A stretch of 64,000 nt of DNA from NCBI GenBank assembly GCA_035294305.1, contig DATGLD010000021.1, positions 1-64,000 on the forward strand, given 5' to 3'. Source of the stretch: DASRBN01 sp035294305. GTDB taxonomy: Bacteria; Chloroflexota; Ktedonobacteria; Ktedonobacterales; Ktedonobacteraceae. A program made the position numbers and the translations under genes. Shown here piece after piece: positions 17,547-26,589 of this stretch. Numbering within the stretch: the first letter of the stretch is position 1; each line of letters starts with the position of its first letter. The notes below the pieces were generated by a model. It searched no databases and was not told where the DNA came from. It saw only the letters and a list, made by a program, of their open reading frames with translations.

Positions 17547-19181
17547 TCAGTGAGAGCTAGCTCTTTCTGCCTGCACCGCCAGCAGGATGCCCTGGATGAG
17601 TAGAATTATGGCTGTCAGCAATAAGGTGTGCTTGATATCCCCCTCATTTCCTCCCAAAGAGTTTGCATCGCTGAGAGGATATTGAAGGGACAGACAAATG
17701 GTGGCAGCACCAGACATTACAAGGAGCAGGAGGCGACCCGGCCAGGAGATCGGACGAAATAGCCAGCAGAGTAAGGCAAGTGCGGCAATTCCCAAGCCTG
17801 CTGTAAACAGATTAGCGGCACTGATATGTACCAGGTTCTCGATGACTGAGAGGCCGGAAGTTGCCTGCATGAGAAAAGCTACGCCAGATGCCAGGCTGCC
17901 AAGCGCGATGACCGTAAGGATCAAGAGGGGAACGAATTTGTGGACGACCAGCGTAGCTCCAATCGCAACCAGAAGCAAGAGCGCAGACAAACCGAATTCG
18001 ACGGCATGATCTGAGCCAACGATGAAGTTGAGGGCATAGAGGCTGCTGCCCCCGGTCAGGATAAGCGTGCCAATGAACAGGAGGGTGAAAGGGGCTGTCC
18101 ATATCGCTTTATGATGAACGCCGGTAGATGGCGCTTGTGGGTGATCTTGCGCTGATCTTTGAGGGAGTTGAGGAGATGGTGCTGGCGTTCTTACTGCCAC
18201 GGTTGGAGGGAGTTGCGGCGCCTGGTAAGTATTGTAACGGGGCACGGAAGATACGGCGTTCGGTGGGACATTTTGAGTTGGAGCATAAGCTGGAGCGGCG
18301 GGGCTTAGAGGGGCGACTTGCACAGTATCACCTGCTGCCTGTTGCCTGATCTGGCGCAGCCATTGCAGGACTTCTAGCGCGCTGGCCGGACGATAGCGTT
18401 CATCTACTGCTACTAAGCGCTGGATGAGTTGGTCGAGTTCAAGTGGGACCTGGGGGTTAATCTGGCGCACCGGGGTAAATACGAAGCGTTCGCTTGAGAG
18501 ATAGGGGTCTTTTCCCGTCAGACAACAGTGAAGAGTAGCGCCCAGGGCATAGAGATCAGAACGGGGATTCGTTTGTCCACTGCCATGTTGTTCAGGTGGC
18601 GCGTATCCTGGTGAACCGAGAAGAATAGTATCCTGCTGTTGGCCTTCCTTAAAGAAGCGGGCGATGCCGAAATCGATCAAATAAATATGTCCTTCCCCGG
18701 TGACCATCACATTGGTCGGCTTAAGGTCACGAAAGATGATCGCCGGTTGCAGTCCATGCAAATAAGCAAGAACAGCGCATAATTGAAAGGCATAATCCAC
18801 GACCTGCGCCACGGGAAGCGGGCGCATGTTGTTTTCCTGGAGCAATTGGAACAGATTCTTGCCCTCAATGAATTCCATGACGAGGTAAGAGCGTCCCTGC
18901 TCTTCGAATATATCATAAATCTGAGGTAAGTTAGGATGCCGGAGCGAATGCAGCAGGGTGGCTTCCTGTTGAAACCGCCTGATGGCTTCGTCTAGATCAG
19001 CACCGCTGAGATGGCCCTGGCTCATCTCCTTAATAGCGACACGGCGGTTACCCTGTTGAGTATCTACTGCCTGGTACACTGCACTCATTCCTCCACGGCC
19101 AAGCGGGCCAACGATGGCATAGCGCTGGTGCAGGATGGATTGCTGAGGTATTCTTCCGGTCTGATTTTCAAAGATTGACAT
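17547..19181 (-). CDS. Ser/Thr protein kinase with C-terminal membrane domain
   Basis: About 544 aa from ATG 19181, which has GTGAGG 5 nt upstream; GTG 19193 is an alternative. The kinase domain covers residues 20-280: Gly-rich loop LGRGGMSAVY, Lys51 in VAIKEM, catalytic Asp152 in FRDLKPTNV (His of HRD replaced by Phe), DFG at 170-172, and APPE. All catalytic residues are present, so it should be active. A Pro/Gln/Ala-rich linker (about 295-365) follows, then five to six membrane helices, so the kinase is tethered to the membrane by its C-terminus. The next gene upstream encodes an 8-TM protein, and a divergent gene encodes an FHA-domain protein, a natural reader of phosphothreonine. Confidence 0.93.
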   Translation of the reverse strand: MSIFENQTGRIPQQSILHQRYAIVGPLGRGGMSAVYQAVDTQQGNRRVAIKEMSQGHLSGADLDEAIRRFQQEATLLHSLRHPNLPQIYDIFEEQGRSYLVMEFIEGKNLFQLLQENNMRPLPVAQVVDYAFQLCAVLAYLHGLQPAIIFRDLKPTNVMVTGEGHIYLIDFGIARFFKEGQQQDTILLGSPGYAPPEQHGSGQTNPRSDLYALGATLHCCLTGKDPYLSSERFVFTPVRQINPQVPLELDQLIQRLVAVDERYRPASALEVLQWLRQIRQQAAGDTVQVAPLSPAAPAYAPTQNVPPNAVSSVPRYNTYQAPQLPPTVAVRTPAPSPQLPQRSAQDHPQAPSTGVHHKAIWTAPFTLLFIGTLILTGGSSLYALNFIVGSDHAVEFGLSALLLLVAIGATLVVHKFVPLLILTVIALGSLASGVAFLMQATSGLSVIENLVHISAANLFTAGLGIAALALLCWLFRPISWPGRLLLLVMSGAATICLSLQYPLSDANSLGGNEGDIKHTLLLTAIILLIQGILLAVQAERASSH

Positions 19182-19298
19182 GCCTGACCTCACTTAGCAT
19201 TTCGTTTTAGTAACCTCTTTGCGCGCTCGCAAGATTGATTCTATAGAGAGTAAACTGATAGATACAGTATAGTTTTTCTGTATAGGCCGGTCTATCGT

Positions 19299-20258
19299 TT
19301 AGTTCACATTTTTGCGAGGAACTAACTTACTGTGGGAAGTTGCCTCTCCAGGCGAAAGAGTGCTGGAGTTGGTAAACTGAGCTCTCAACATACGTAAAGT
19401 TCCCAGGATCAGGCATAAAAGCACGACTTCAGAGAAAAAGAAGTTGGCTTCTGTAAGGGTCTGAGAAGATGTAGGGCTCAGTACAACCTGGGCAAGAAAA
19501 AAGTTTGATTCGTTAAAGCCCGCGCTGGGGATGGCCAGGAGAAGGAGGATAAGAGGCGCAATACCGAACAAGAATGTCGGTCCTGGCTGTGTTGTCCAAC
19601 ACGAAGGGCGCAGCCACCATACGAGTGTGGCGAGCACCAGGGCGGTTGTCGCAACGTATCCTTCGAACAGGCCCAATGACCAGGTACTGGCGGGAGTGAG
19701 GAAATAGGCAAGCGTAACGGCCAGTATTGCGCCGATGGGAGCAAGTCCAAAGAACAGGGCATCCCAACGCCGGAAAGGGACCTGCTCCATAGAAAGACAT
19801 GTATAGGCACCCGGAAGAGCAATGCAGAGAGCCGCGTTGACAGGAGCAATGAGCGGCGAACCCACATTGCCGGAGATTGAGATAACGACGATGTCGATGG
19901 TCATGAAGATTGCCCAGATACATCCGAAAATAGCCCCGCTACGTACCCATTGCGAACGAGCAAATATCGCTAACAGCAGCCAGAGTATGCCAGCAATAGC
20001 GATATGCACCTGCATGATCCATTGTCCCGTGTAGAAGTGAGCAAGCCATCCCTCGGCAAACAGCGCATCCCCACTTAAACCCAATACCAGTAGTGAAGCA
20101 AACGTTACCATGAAGAAAGGCGTCCAGACGCTATCTGTTCCAGGGGTCGAAAGTCCATCCGCTAGTGAGGTATTTTCATTCACTACGATACTCTCTTGTG
20201 TTGTTGTTTCCGGTTTTCCGGTATGATCAGTACCCGATTCGGTAAGACGTTCAGCCAT
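19299..20258 (-). CDS. Eight-helix membrane protein of unknown function
   Basis: A 319-aa protein with a 45-residue polar N-terminus rich in Thr and Glu, about eight hydrophobic helices, and a polar C-terminal tail. No family signature was recognised; the pattern of evenly spaced helices with Trp-rich ends is typical of Ktedonobacteria-like hypothetical membrane proteins. GGAGG lies about 12 nt before the ATG. It precedes the Ser/Thr kinase by 105 nt on the same strand and is probably co-transcribed. The Thr/Ser-rich tails would be possible phosphorylation sites for the kinase, which is inference. Confidence 0.65.
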   Translation of the reverse strand: MAERLTESGTDHTGKPETTTQESIVVNENTSLADGLSTPGTDSVWTPFFMVTFASLLVLGLSGDALFAEGWLAHFYTGQWIMQVHIAIAGILWLLLAIFARSQWVRSGAIFGCIWAIFMTIDIVVISISGNVGSPLIAPVNAALCIALPGAYTCLSMEQVPFRRWDALFFGLAPIGAILAVTLAYFLTPASTWSLGLFEGYVATTALVLATLVWWLRPSCWTTQPGPTFLFGIAPLILLLLAIPSAGFNESNFFLAQVVLSPTSSQTLTEANFFFSEVVLLCLILGTLRMLRAQFTNSSTLSPGEATSHSKLVPRKNVN

Positions 20259-20858
20259 AGATGTATTGATACCTCCTGCAATGCTGTTAATGATACACCT
20301 TTGCTGCTATGTGGGCAATGTTGCCGGCGATGTTTTCGCTGAGATTGCTGGCAAGTACCAGGAACATCTTTCCCTATTATCTAATGTCCAGCTACACGCG
20401 CTCTCTTTTGTAATACGTCTCGCCAGGCAGTGAAATTACAAAATGTCACTGAATTGACATGCAAAAAAAGAGGCTCTGGACGTTTAAAGTACAGTTATGG
20501 GTAGGGTGGCAGTGTGAGAAATTGCTATCGTGATGTAGAAAAAAACATTGCTTATACCTGGATAGGTTAGTATTTCTGATAAAAGAGTTAGCCTTACTTC
20601 ACGTTTCAAGATGAGTGCTTATTGACTATTGCAAAAACCAGAGTGATCTTTGGCATATATTTTTTGTGAATTGGAGCTCTTGCTTTTCACAAGACAGAAG
20701 TTTATACTTTTTCCGTAAACCGCGTTGCACCGTTCAGATGCAAAGCAGGAAAAACCAGGTGGTAACGGGCGAAATTTGGGAAAATTCGCAATCCCGGTAC
20801 AATCATTTTTGTCACCGTCTTTCAAAGTCCGGTTATATTGATAATGGAGGCTTCGCCT
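20259..20858. other. Divergent intergenic region of 600 bp
   Basis: This gap separates the kinase operon (minus) from the FHA-flavoprotein operon (plus). It is relatively A+T-rich and must hold both promoters. TTGACA occurs near 20454, but no matching -10 box is convincing. Short frames inside it have no supporting ribosome-binding site. Confidence 0.4.
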
Positions 20859-22952
20859 ATGCCAGCAGATTCACAAACGCTTAATGTACAGCTGACCTGG
20901 AGTGATGTAGCAACCGGTGAAGGCCGGGAATTCGTAGGACCACTACCAATTACACTTGGACGAACTGCTGAGAATACAATTATTCTCAGCAGCAGCAGAG
21001 TATCGCGTCGACACGCGATGTTACGAGCCGATGGTGGAAGGATCATCCTTCAGGACCTTCAGAGTACCAATGGCACATTCGCCAACGACGCGCGTATTAC
21101 TGAAGTACAACTGACCGCTGGTAGTAGCTTCCAGATCGGCCCTTTCCATTTTACTGTGAGGGAAGTGCCGGCAGCAGCTGTGCAGGCTGCGCAGTTGCCG
21201 GCGACACGTAGGGGCTTTGAGAAGTCGGCCCTTTTTTCGCAAAGTTTCCTGAGCCGGTTTGCTGGATTGCCGGTTGGCGAGTCTGCGCTGGTATTCAGCC
21301 ATGACGACAAACTGCTGCCAGAAGCGGCGAAGGAGCCTGTAGAGGAATCCTTACCTCTGGGTGGCATGCGCCAGCCAATTATCCCAATCAATGACATATA
21401 CCACAGCGGACTGCCTGTTATAGAGACGACCTACCTCGCGGTTGGCGGCGGAATAGGCAGCTTCGCCTGGGTCGATCACCTGCGCATCTTTGGCGTACCA
21501 GCAGACCAGATCGTCGCAATAGGTCTGGAGCCGAGACCGATGGGTCGCTACTCGCGCTTATGTGGCAACTCGCAGATACCTCTCCACGAGCGGTTGCGCT
21601 CCAACAGCGATTCATGCCCGGATAACATCTGGGGCTGGCCTTCCTACGGGCTGCGTGAGATCTTTCGTTCCCTTGGTAAGGGCGAGATGGGGAACGCATG
21701 GTGGGTCGCAAGGCATGTCTTTGGTGAGCCTTCGCTGACCTATACCTACACACCCCGTTCAGGAGATGTTTTCAGGGCCGTGGATAAAGAAGCTCAGCGT
21801 ATCGGTTGGGGGCGTATATGGCGGTATGGGCGAGTGCAAGCCATACGTAAAACAGACGATGGCCGGTATGTGGTGGTCTATATGGCGCCTGACCAGCGAG
21901 GGCAAATGGTGCATCACCTGGCGCTAGGGCGCTACGTCCAATTGGCGATGGGCTACCCTGGAATAAAAATTCTGGATGATATCAATGAGTATCGCGAGCG
22001 CACGCGCGACTATACGCACACAGTCAACGCCTATGAAGAACACAATCACGTGTATGAGCATCTCAAAAAGAATGGGGGAGTCGTGATGATTCGCGGGCGA
22101 GGGATTGTGGCTTCGCGGGTGATCCAGCGACTGTACGAGGTGCGCCAGCAGAATAAGAATATCGTTATTATCCATGTTCACCGCAATCCGGTGCCAAAGG
22201 GACATCGAGATGGGCGCGCCGTCCGGCGAGTGATTAACCATGTCGAACTGCAACCGTTCAACTGGCCCAAGGGTTGCTGGACAGGATCGATGCGTATCCG
22301 GCTTGAGAGGGCGGATGATGAGGAGCGGGACCGCCTGCTGAATGACTGGGGGGGAACGACGACGGCGGACCGTACAGACTGGCAGCGAATTGCGAAGCAG
22401 GGGCTGCGAGAAGGCTGGTATCAGATCTACTTTGGCGAGGTCAAGCGCCTTGAGCGTAGCGGCAAGGGGCAGGTGGTCACGCAGCTCTCGACGGGCAAGC
22501 CCAACCAGCCCGAGCTGGCGCTGATTACAGACTATATCATTGACTGCACCGGGCTAACTGCCGCCATAGATAAAAACCCTGTGCTAAACGATATGGTAAA
22601 TACCTATCAGCTGGGGTTAAATCCCAAGGGCCGGCTACGAGTGACGAATGATTTTGAGGTCGAGGGGATGAGCAATGGGCCGGGAAGAGTCTATGGCTGT
22701 GGGGCAATGACCCTTGGTGGGCCTCACGCGGTTGTCGACAGTTTTCTGGGACTGCAATACGCGGGGCTCCGTGCAGTCGAAGACTTAGTCAGACTGCGTG
22801 CGCCGGGATTGCGCAAGCTCACTCCACTACGTTCATTCTCTCAGTGGACGCGCTGGGTACGTGGCGCTGAGCCGAACAGCCGCTCATCAACTCCGGCCGG
22901 CACGGCGTATGCGGGCGGCTTTCAAGCACAAGGACAAGGAGTACGCGCATGA
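20859..22952 (+). CDS. FHA domain fused to FAD/NAD(P)-dependent oxidoreductase
   Basis: A 697-aa protein from ATG 20859; GGAGG at 20846-20850 gives 8-nt spacing and rules out the longer TTG start at 20838. Residues 20-100 are a complete FHA domain with Gly34-Arg35, Ser49, His52 and Asn71-Gly72 of the phosphothreonine pocket. A linker of about 80 residues follows. From residue 190 there is a dinucleotide-binding fold (YLAVGGGIGSFAW), a second Rossmann-like motif around residue 405 (VVMIRGRGIVASRVIQRL), and a C-terminal flavoprotein segment (VYGCGAMTLGGPHAVVDSF). No CxxC redox pair is seen. The combination suggests an oxidoreductase whose location or activity depends on a phosphorylated partner. 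It overlaps the next gene by 4 nt. Confidence 0.85.
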   Translation: MPADSQTLNVQLTWSDVATGEGREFVGPLPITLGRTAENTIILSSSRVSRRHAMLRADGGRIILQDLQSTNGTFANDARITEVQLTAGSSFQIGPFHFTVREVPAAAVQAAQLPATRRGFEKSALFSQSFLSRFAGLPVGESALVFSHDDKLLPEAAKEPVEESLPLGGMRQPIIPINDIYHSGLPVIETTYLAVGGGIGSFAWVDHLRIFGVPADQIVAIGLEPRPMGRYSRLCGNSQIPLHERLRSNSDSCPDNIWGWPSYGLREIFRSLGKGEMGNAWWVARHVFGEPSLTYTYTPRSGDVFRAVDKEAQRIGWGRIWRYGRVQAIRKTDDGRYVVVYMAPDQRGQMVHHLALGRYVQLAMGYPGIKILDDINEYRERTRDYTHTVNAYEEHNHVYEHLKKNGGVVMIRGRGIVASRVIQRLYEVRQQNKNIVIIHVHRNPVPKGHRDGRAVRRVINHVELQPFNWPKGCWTGSMRIRLERADDEERDRLLNDWGGTTTADRTDWQRIAKQGLREGWYQIYFGEVKRLERSGKGQVVTQLSTGKPNQPELALITDYIIDCTGLTAAIDKNPVLNDMVNTYQLGLNPKGRLRVTNDFEVEGMSNGPGRVYGCGAMTLGGPHAVVDSFLGLQYAGLRAVEDLVRLRAPGLRKLTPLRSFSQWTRWVRGAEPNSRSSTPAGTAYAGGFQAQGQGVRA

Positions 22953-23779
22953 CACCAACATTATTCGGTCGCTGGCAGATCAGGCTCTTTTTACTGCCGA
23001 CTGTCGGCCTTATCATCACGTTGCTGGTGGGGCTGGTTATTCATAACTACCTCACACCATTATGGGCGCTGCTGTACGTACTGGTCTTTGGGCTGGTTTG
23101 GGATATACTCTACCAGTTTATGACGACATTTCGTTGGGACCGCGACTGGCCAACAAGCTTCCAGGTAGCGGCAGGTATAGTGGAAGGCGCTTTGATCTGG
23201 GTGCTGATCATTACAGTAAGGCTCCCAGGTATAAAAACGCCGCCGCCATTTCCTGTCTTCTTGATCCAGTATGGGCTCATCTGGCTGAGCATCTTTTTGC
23301 TGTTACAGGGGCCGCTTCGCCTGTTTTTCCTGAATTGGCGCTATCAAGGGGGGCAATGGTTCATAACTCGTACCAGAAGAGTAAGCCAGGCGCCGGTAGT
23401 ACTGTACCCCGTCCAGCAACAGCAGGTGGGTGTCGCCAATCCGCTGGAGCCACCTCGAGTTGCGCCCGCTTTCGCTGGTGCGCCGCCGCAATATGCAGGC
23501 CCGAATCCGGCTCCATATGCGGTTCAGCAACCTGTACAGTTCGCGGGTCCCAATCCGGCTCAATTTGCAGGGCCGCAGGCGGCGCAATTTGTGAGTCCCG
23601 GTCCCGTCCCGCTTGATGCCCAGCAGACGCTACGAGCTCCAGGCCCCAGCGCGGCGCAAATTCCGGCAGAACAGACTGTGCGGGCGACAGTTAACCAGCC
23701 TTACGTGTGCGCGTGTGGATTTACTTCTGATCGCAACGCGGGGAACTTTTGTCCCAGCTGCGGCAGGCCGAAGGTGTAG
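22949..23779 (+). CDS. Four-helix membrane protein with Pro/Gln/Ala-rich region and C-terminal zinc ribbon
   Basis: A 276-aa protein. The first 135 residues contain four membrane helices. Residues about 150-250 are low in complexity and rich in Pro, Gln, Ala with repeated GPNPA and QFAGP units. The last 25 residues form a zinc ribbon with two CxC/CxxC knuckles (VCACGFTSDRNAGNFCPSCG). The ATG overlaps the stop of the FHA-flavoprotein gene (ATGA), so translation is coupled and the two products probably work together, for example as a membrane anchor for the flavoprotein. I do not recognise a named family. Confidence 0.78.
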   Translation: MTPTLFGRWQIRLFLLPTVGLIITLLVGLVIHNYLTPLWALLYVLVFGLVWDILYQFMTTFRWDRDWPTSFQVAAGIVEGALIWVLIITVRLPGIKTPPPFPVFLIQYGLIWLSIFLLLQGPLRLFFLNWRYQGGQWFITRTRRVSQAPVVLYPVQQQQVGVANPLEPPRVAPAFAGAPPQYAGPNPAPYAVQQPVQFAGPNPAQFAGPQAAQFVSPGPVPLDAQQTLRAPGPSAAQIPAEQTVRATVNQPYVCACGFTSDRNAGNFCPSCGRPKV

Positions 23780-23825
23780 TGGGGATCTTTCCTGACTGCT
23801 CATCGGAAGTCTGCTGTTAACAGAA

Positions 23826-23870
23826 AAAATGCGGCGGAGTAGCATTGATTGCACTCCGTCGCATTTCTTT
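23826..23870. terminator. Bidirectional terminator
   Basis: AAATGCGGCGGAGT and ACTCCGTCGCATTT form a stem with one G-T pair around a 12-nt loop, with A-run before and T-run after. It separates the zinc-ribbon gene from the convergent channel gene. Confidence 0.85.
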
Positions 23871-23917
23871 TTGTGTTGAACTACGACTCCTACGCTCATC
23901 GGACATTTAGCAGCGCG

Positions 23918-24826
23918 TTAACGCTGATTGGGCCGCATGGGTGGCGTGGGTTCAGTGTTATCCGTATACTGCGGATAAGGCTGCTGAGGTGGATAGGGTT
24001 GTTGCTGCGCAGGGTAAGGCTGCTGAGGCGGATAGGGCTGTTGATACCCCTGCGCCGGTACTGGCTGCTGGTAAGTGGCGGCTTGAGGTACCTGCATCTG
24101 AGCAGCATTGGCCTGATTCATACTCTGTTGAGCACTAATCTGTGAGGCTGCACTGCTTACCGTATTTTCCCCGCGCGCAAGCCAGCGGCGTGCCGTATCC
24201 TGCCCACCAAGACCAAAAGCCAGTCCGAAGGCGATAGCCAGCGCTAAGACAACAGCGCCGAATAGCTCATTGATGAGTGCCGGCGTGATCTGCAACTGCT
24301 CAAGCGCGACCAGCGCGGCAAAAGCGATGATGGCCCAGCGAGCAATGCCCGCAAAAATCGATGGGTTACCGATGTTTGTAGAGGCAGTGGCCCCGCGCAC
24401 CAGGTCAGCAACAAAGGTAGCCAGCAGTGCACCCAGGAACAGTACGAGGATAGCTACGAATACATTAGGAATGTAGGCAACCAGCGTATTCAGAATGTTA
24501 CTAACGCTTGGCAACCCTAGAGCATCGGTCGCGGGAACCAGGAAAATCAAGAGCAAGAACCAGAAAACGACCTTGCCCAGAACTCCCGCAGGATCCAGTG
24601 TAACCCCCATGCGCTGCTCGAAGCGATTCAGGCCGATGCGGTTTGCCATGCGATCAAAACCGACCTTGCGTAACAGGAATGTTACGGCCTTGGCGACAAG
24701 GGTCGCAACGATCCAGCCAATGATCAAAATGATCAGAAAGCCGATAATACGCGGAATGAAGGTCAAAATGAGATTCACCGCGTTGCTGAGGGCATTGAAA
24801 ATTGATGTGCCCCAGTTTGTAATCAT
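23918..24826 (-). CDS. MscS-related small-conductance channel-like membrane protein
   Basis: A 302-aa protein with five hydrophobic helices. The repeated amphipathic pattern (FIPRIIGFLIILIIGWIVA, later VFVAILVLFLGALLATFVAD, then VLALAIAFGLAFGLGG) is that of the conserved TM-helix family related to mechanosensitive channels; it lacks the large cytoplasmic beta domain of true MscS. After GGQDTARRWL comes a cytoplasmic tail of about 80 residues rich in Gln, Pro and Tyr with tandem units PYPPQQPYPAQQQ, which is also visible as a tandem DNA repeat at about 23968-24048. GAGGAG precedes the start. It probably reacts to membrane tension or ion balance. Confidence 0.82.
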   Translation of the reverse strand: MITNWGTSIFNALSNAVNLILTFIPRIIGFLIILIIGWIVATLVAKAVTFLLRKVGFDRMANRIGLNRFEQRMGVTLDPAGVLGKVVFWFLLLIFLVPATDALGLPSVSNILNTLVAYIPNVFVAILVLFLGALLATFVADLVRGATASTNIGNPSIFAGIARWAIIAFAALVALEQLQITPALINELFGAVVLALAIAFGLAFGLGGQDTARRWLARGENTVSSAASQISAQQSMNQANAAQMQVPQAATYQQPVPAQGYQQPYPPQQPYPAQQQPYPPQQPYPQYTDNTEPTPPMRPNQR

Positions 24827-25188
24827 ACAAACTCCTCTCTAATCGTTGTGAATGAGTACGTACCATGAATTTGCGATCAACCGGCCCTTTTCTCGTCCAC
24901 GAACCGGTCGCTTTTTCTTTCGCGAGTAAAGCGTAATCTAGAAATGGGTTATATAACAAGTCAACAATAGAAACGCTAAGTCAATTTTAAGTTTTCTGCT
25001 AATCTTACTTTAAGAATGGACATGATATCGTGAGAATCAGTTTTTCTTACGACTTTTTATGGTAGAGGTGGAAGACGATATGAGGATGCTGGAGATGATC
25101 GAATTGTCTCGCGGAGGGACAGATGTGGCCTATCCAGCAATTCACGATCTCGTAGAGAGTTTCTGTATGCCCGTTGTCTCTAAGCCGA
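24827..25188. other. Intergenic region
   Basis: About 360 bp upstream of the channel gene and downstream of the pncB-like gene. An A+T-rich stretch at about 24940-25010 probably holds the channel promoter. A short plus-strand frame from 25059 runs into the next gene antisense and is not believable. Nothing else was found. Confidence 0.4.
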
Positions 25189-26589
25189 TTATTCCTCTGC
25201 TAGATGATTTTCCAGGGACTTCTCTGCCTGTTTGCGCAGCGCTTGCAGCCCCTCGCTAAAACGCACGGGGTAGGGCTGGTCTACTGTAAGTTGCCGGTAT
25301 TGTAACGGGAGCATTCGTAAATTCTGTTGGGCCAGTTCCCGGATTTCTGAGAGGGGAGGTAGGCTGCCCGGAATCATCTCGCCGTTGCGCATAACCGGGC
25401 GCAGCAGGCGATGGTAGTTATCGGGACGGGGTTCGTTGGCGAGCTGGACAACATCTTCTTTCCATTCGGGATGGCGGTAGATTTCTTTCCTACCGGGCCA
25501 GGTAGACTTGGGACCGGCGATCTTCACTTTGGGAATCTCGTTGCCTGCTTCATCCATGTAGGAAACCTCTTTATACACGGCGCCCAGCGAGCCACCGGGA
25601 ATATCGCGTTCAACAGAGCCGCTGCCAAAACCAAGGGAGGTGCCGACGCCGAACGAATCGACCTCGGCTCCAGCCGCCAGCATTTCGCTAATTTTCCATT
25701 CGTCGAGGTCGCCACTCGCGAGGATGCGTACGCTATCGAGCCCCGCCTTGTCGAGCTGTTCGCGAATGTATTTACTATCGGCGACGATATCTCCGCTATC
25801 GAGGCGAACGGCGGCGAGTGTATGCCCAAGCGTCTCTTGCGAGCGGAGCGCGACAGTGATGGCAGTATGGATGGCCTGGCGCGGATCGTAGGTATCGAGC
25901 AGCAGGGTATAGCGATTGTAGGCCTCCGCGACGGCAGCGAAAGCTTCTTCCTCTGTGGGAAAGAGTTCGATCAGGGCATGTGGCACGGTGCCCGTTGCCG
26001 GTAAGCGATACTCGTAGGCGGCATTGAGCAGCGAGGTGCTGGAGCAGCCGCCGATGTAGGAAGCGCGAGCGACGGTCAGAGGCTCTTGGGCGCGGCGAAA
26101 AGCAAACTCGGCGACCCGGCGAGGGTGTCCCTGTTCTGCGGCGAAGACAATACGGGACGCCTTTGTTGCGATCAAGGTAGAGAGGTTAATAGACTGAACC
26201 AGCCCGGCTTCGAGCAGGATGGCTTCACGAAATGGAGCGGTGACGCGCATGATTGGCTCATTAGGAAAAGCAATGGAGCCTTCGGGCAACGCGAGTATTT
26301 CACCGCTAAAACGCAGTTTCGCCAGTTCATCGAGGAAGGCGCTATCATAATCGCGAATCTGTGCCAGGAAACGAAGCTCATCGGGTGTGTAGTGAAAGGC
26401 CTGTACAAATTCAAGCGCGGCTTCCAATCCGGCGACCAGCAGATAGGCACCGCCGAAAGGGGCGGTACGGGTATAGAGATCGAAGGTGGTCAGCCCATTA
26501 AGACCGGTTCGCCATGAAACATACGCGGAATCTGGATGATACATATCGGTCATTAAAGCTGGATGATACTGCGGTGCGCGACGATTCAT
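25189..26589 (-). CDS. pncB: Nicotinate phosphoribosyltransferase
   Basis: About 466 aa from ATG 26589; upstream in-frame codons read through promoter-like DNA and are unlikely. The N-terminal TDMYHPDSAYVSW corresponds to the family's TDLYQLTM-type motif, and the active-site segments FEFAFRRAQ-type (here VAEFAFRRAQEPLTVARAS), VRLDSGD and the phosphate-binding region around SFGVGTSLGFG are present. The enzyme makes nicotinate mononucleotide in the Preiss-Handler salvage route to NAD. It is a single gene; no other NAD genes are adjacent. The ribosome-binding site is weak. Confidence 0.9.
   Translation of the reverse strand: MNRRAPQYHPALMTDMYHPDSAYVSWRTGLNGLTTFDLYTRTAPFGGAYLLVAGLEAALEFVQAFHYTPDELRFLAQIRDYDSAFLDELAKLRFSGEILALPEGSIAFPNEPIMRVTAPFREAILLEAGLVQSINLSTLIATKASRIVFAAEQGHPRRVAEFAFRRAQEPLTVARASYIGGCSSTSLLNAAYEYRLPATGTVPHALIELFPTEEEAFAAVAEAYNRYTLLLDTYDPRQAIHTAITVALRSQETLGHTLAAVRLDSGDIVADSKYIREQLDKAGLDSVRILASGDLDEWKISEMLAAGAEVDSFGVGTSLGFGSGSVERDIPGGSLGAVYKEVSYMDEAGNEIPKVKIAGPKSTWPGRKEIYRHPEWKEDVVQLANEPRPDNYHRLLRPVMRNGEMIPGSLPPLSEIRELAQQNLRMLPLQYRQLTVDQPYPVRFSEGLQALRKQAEKSLENHLAEE

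Noticed and set aside
25059..25259. 66-codon plus-strand frame
   Set aside because: Runs antisense into the pncB gene and has no ribosome-binding site.
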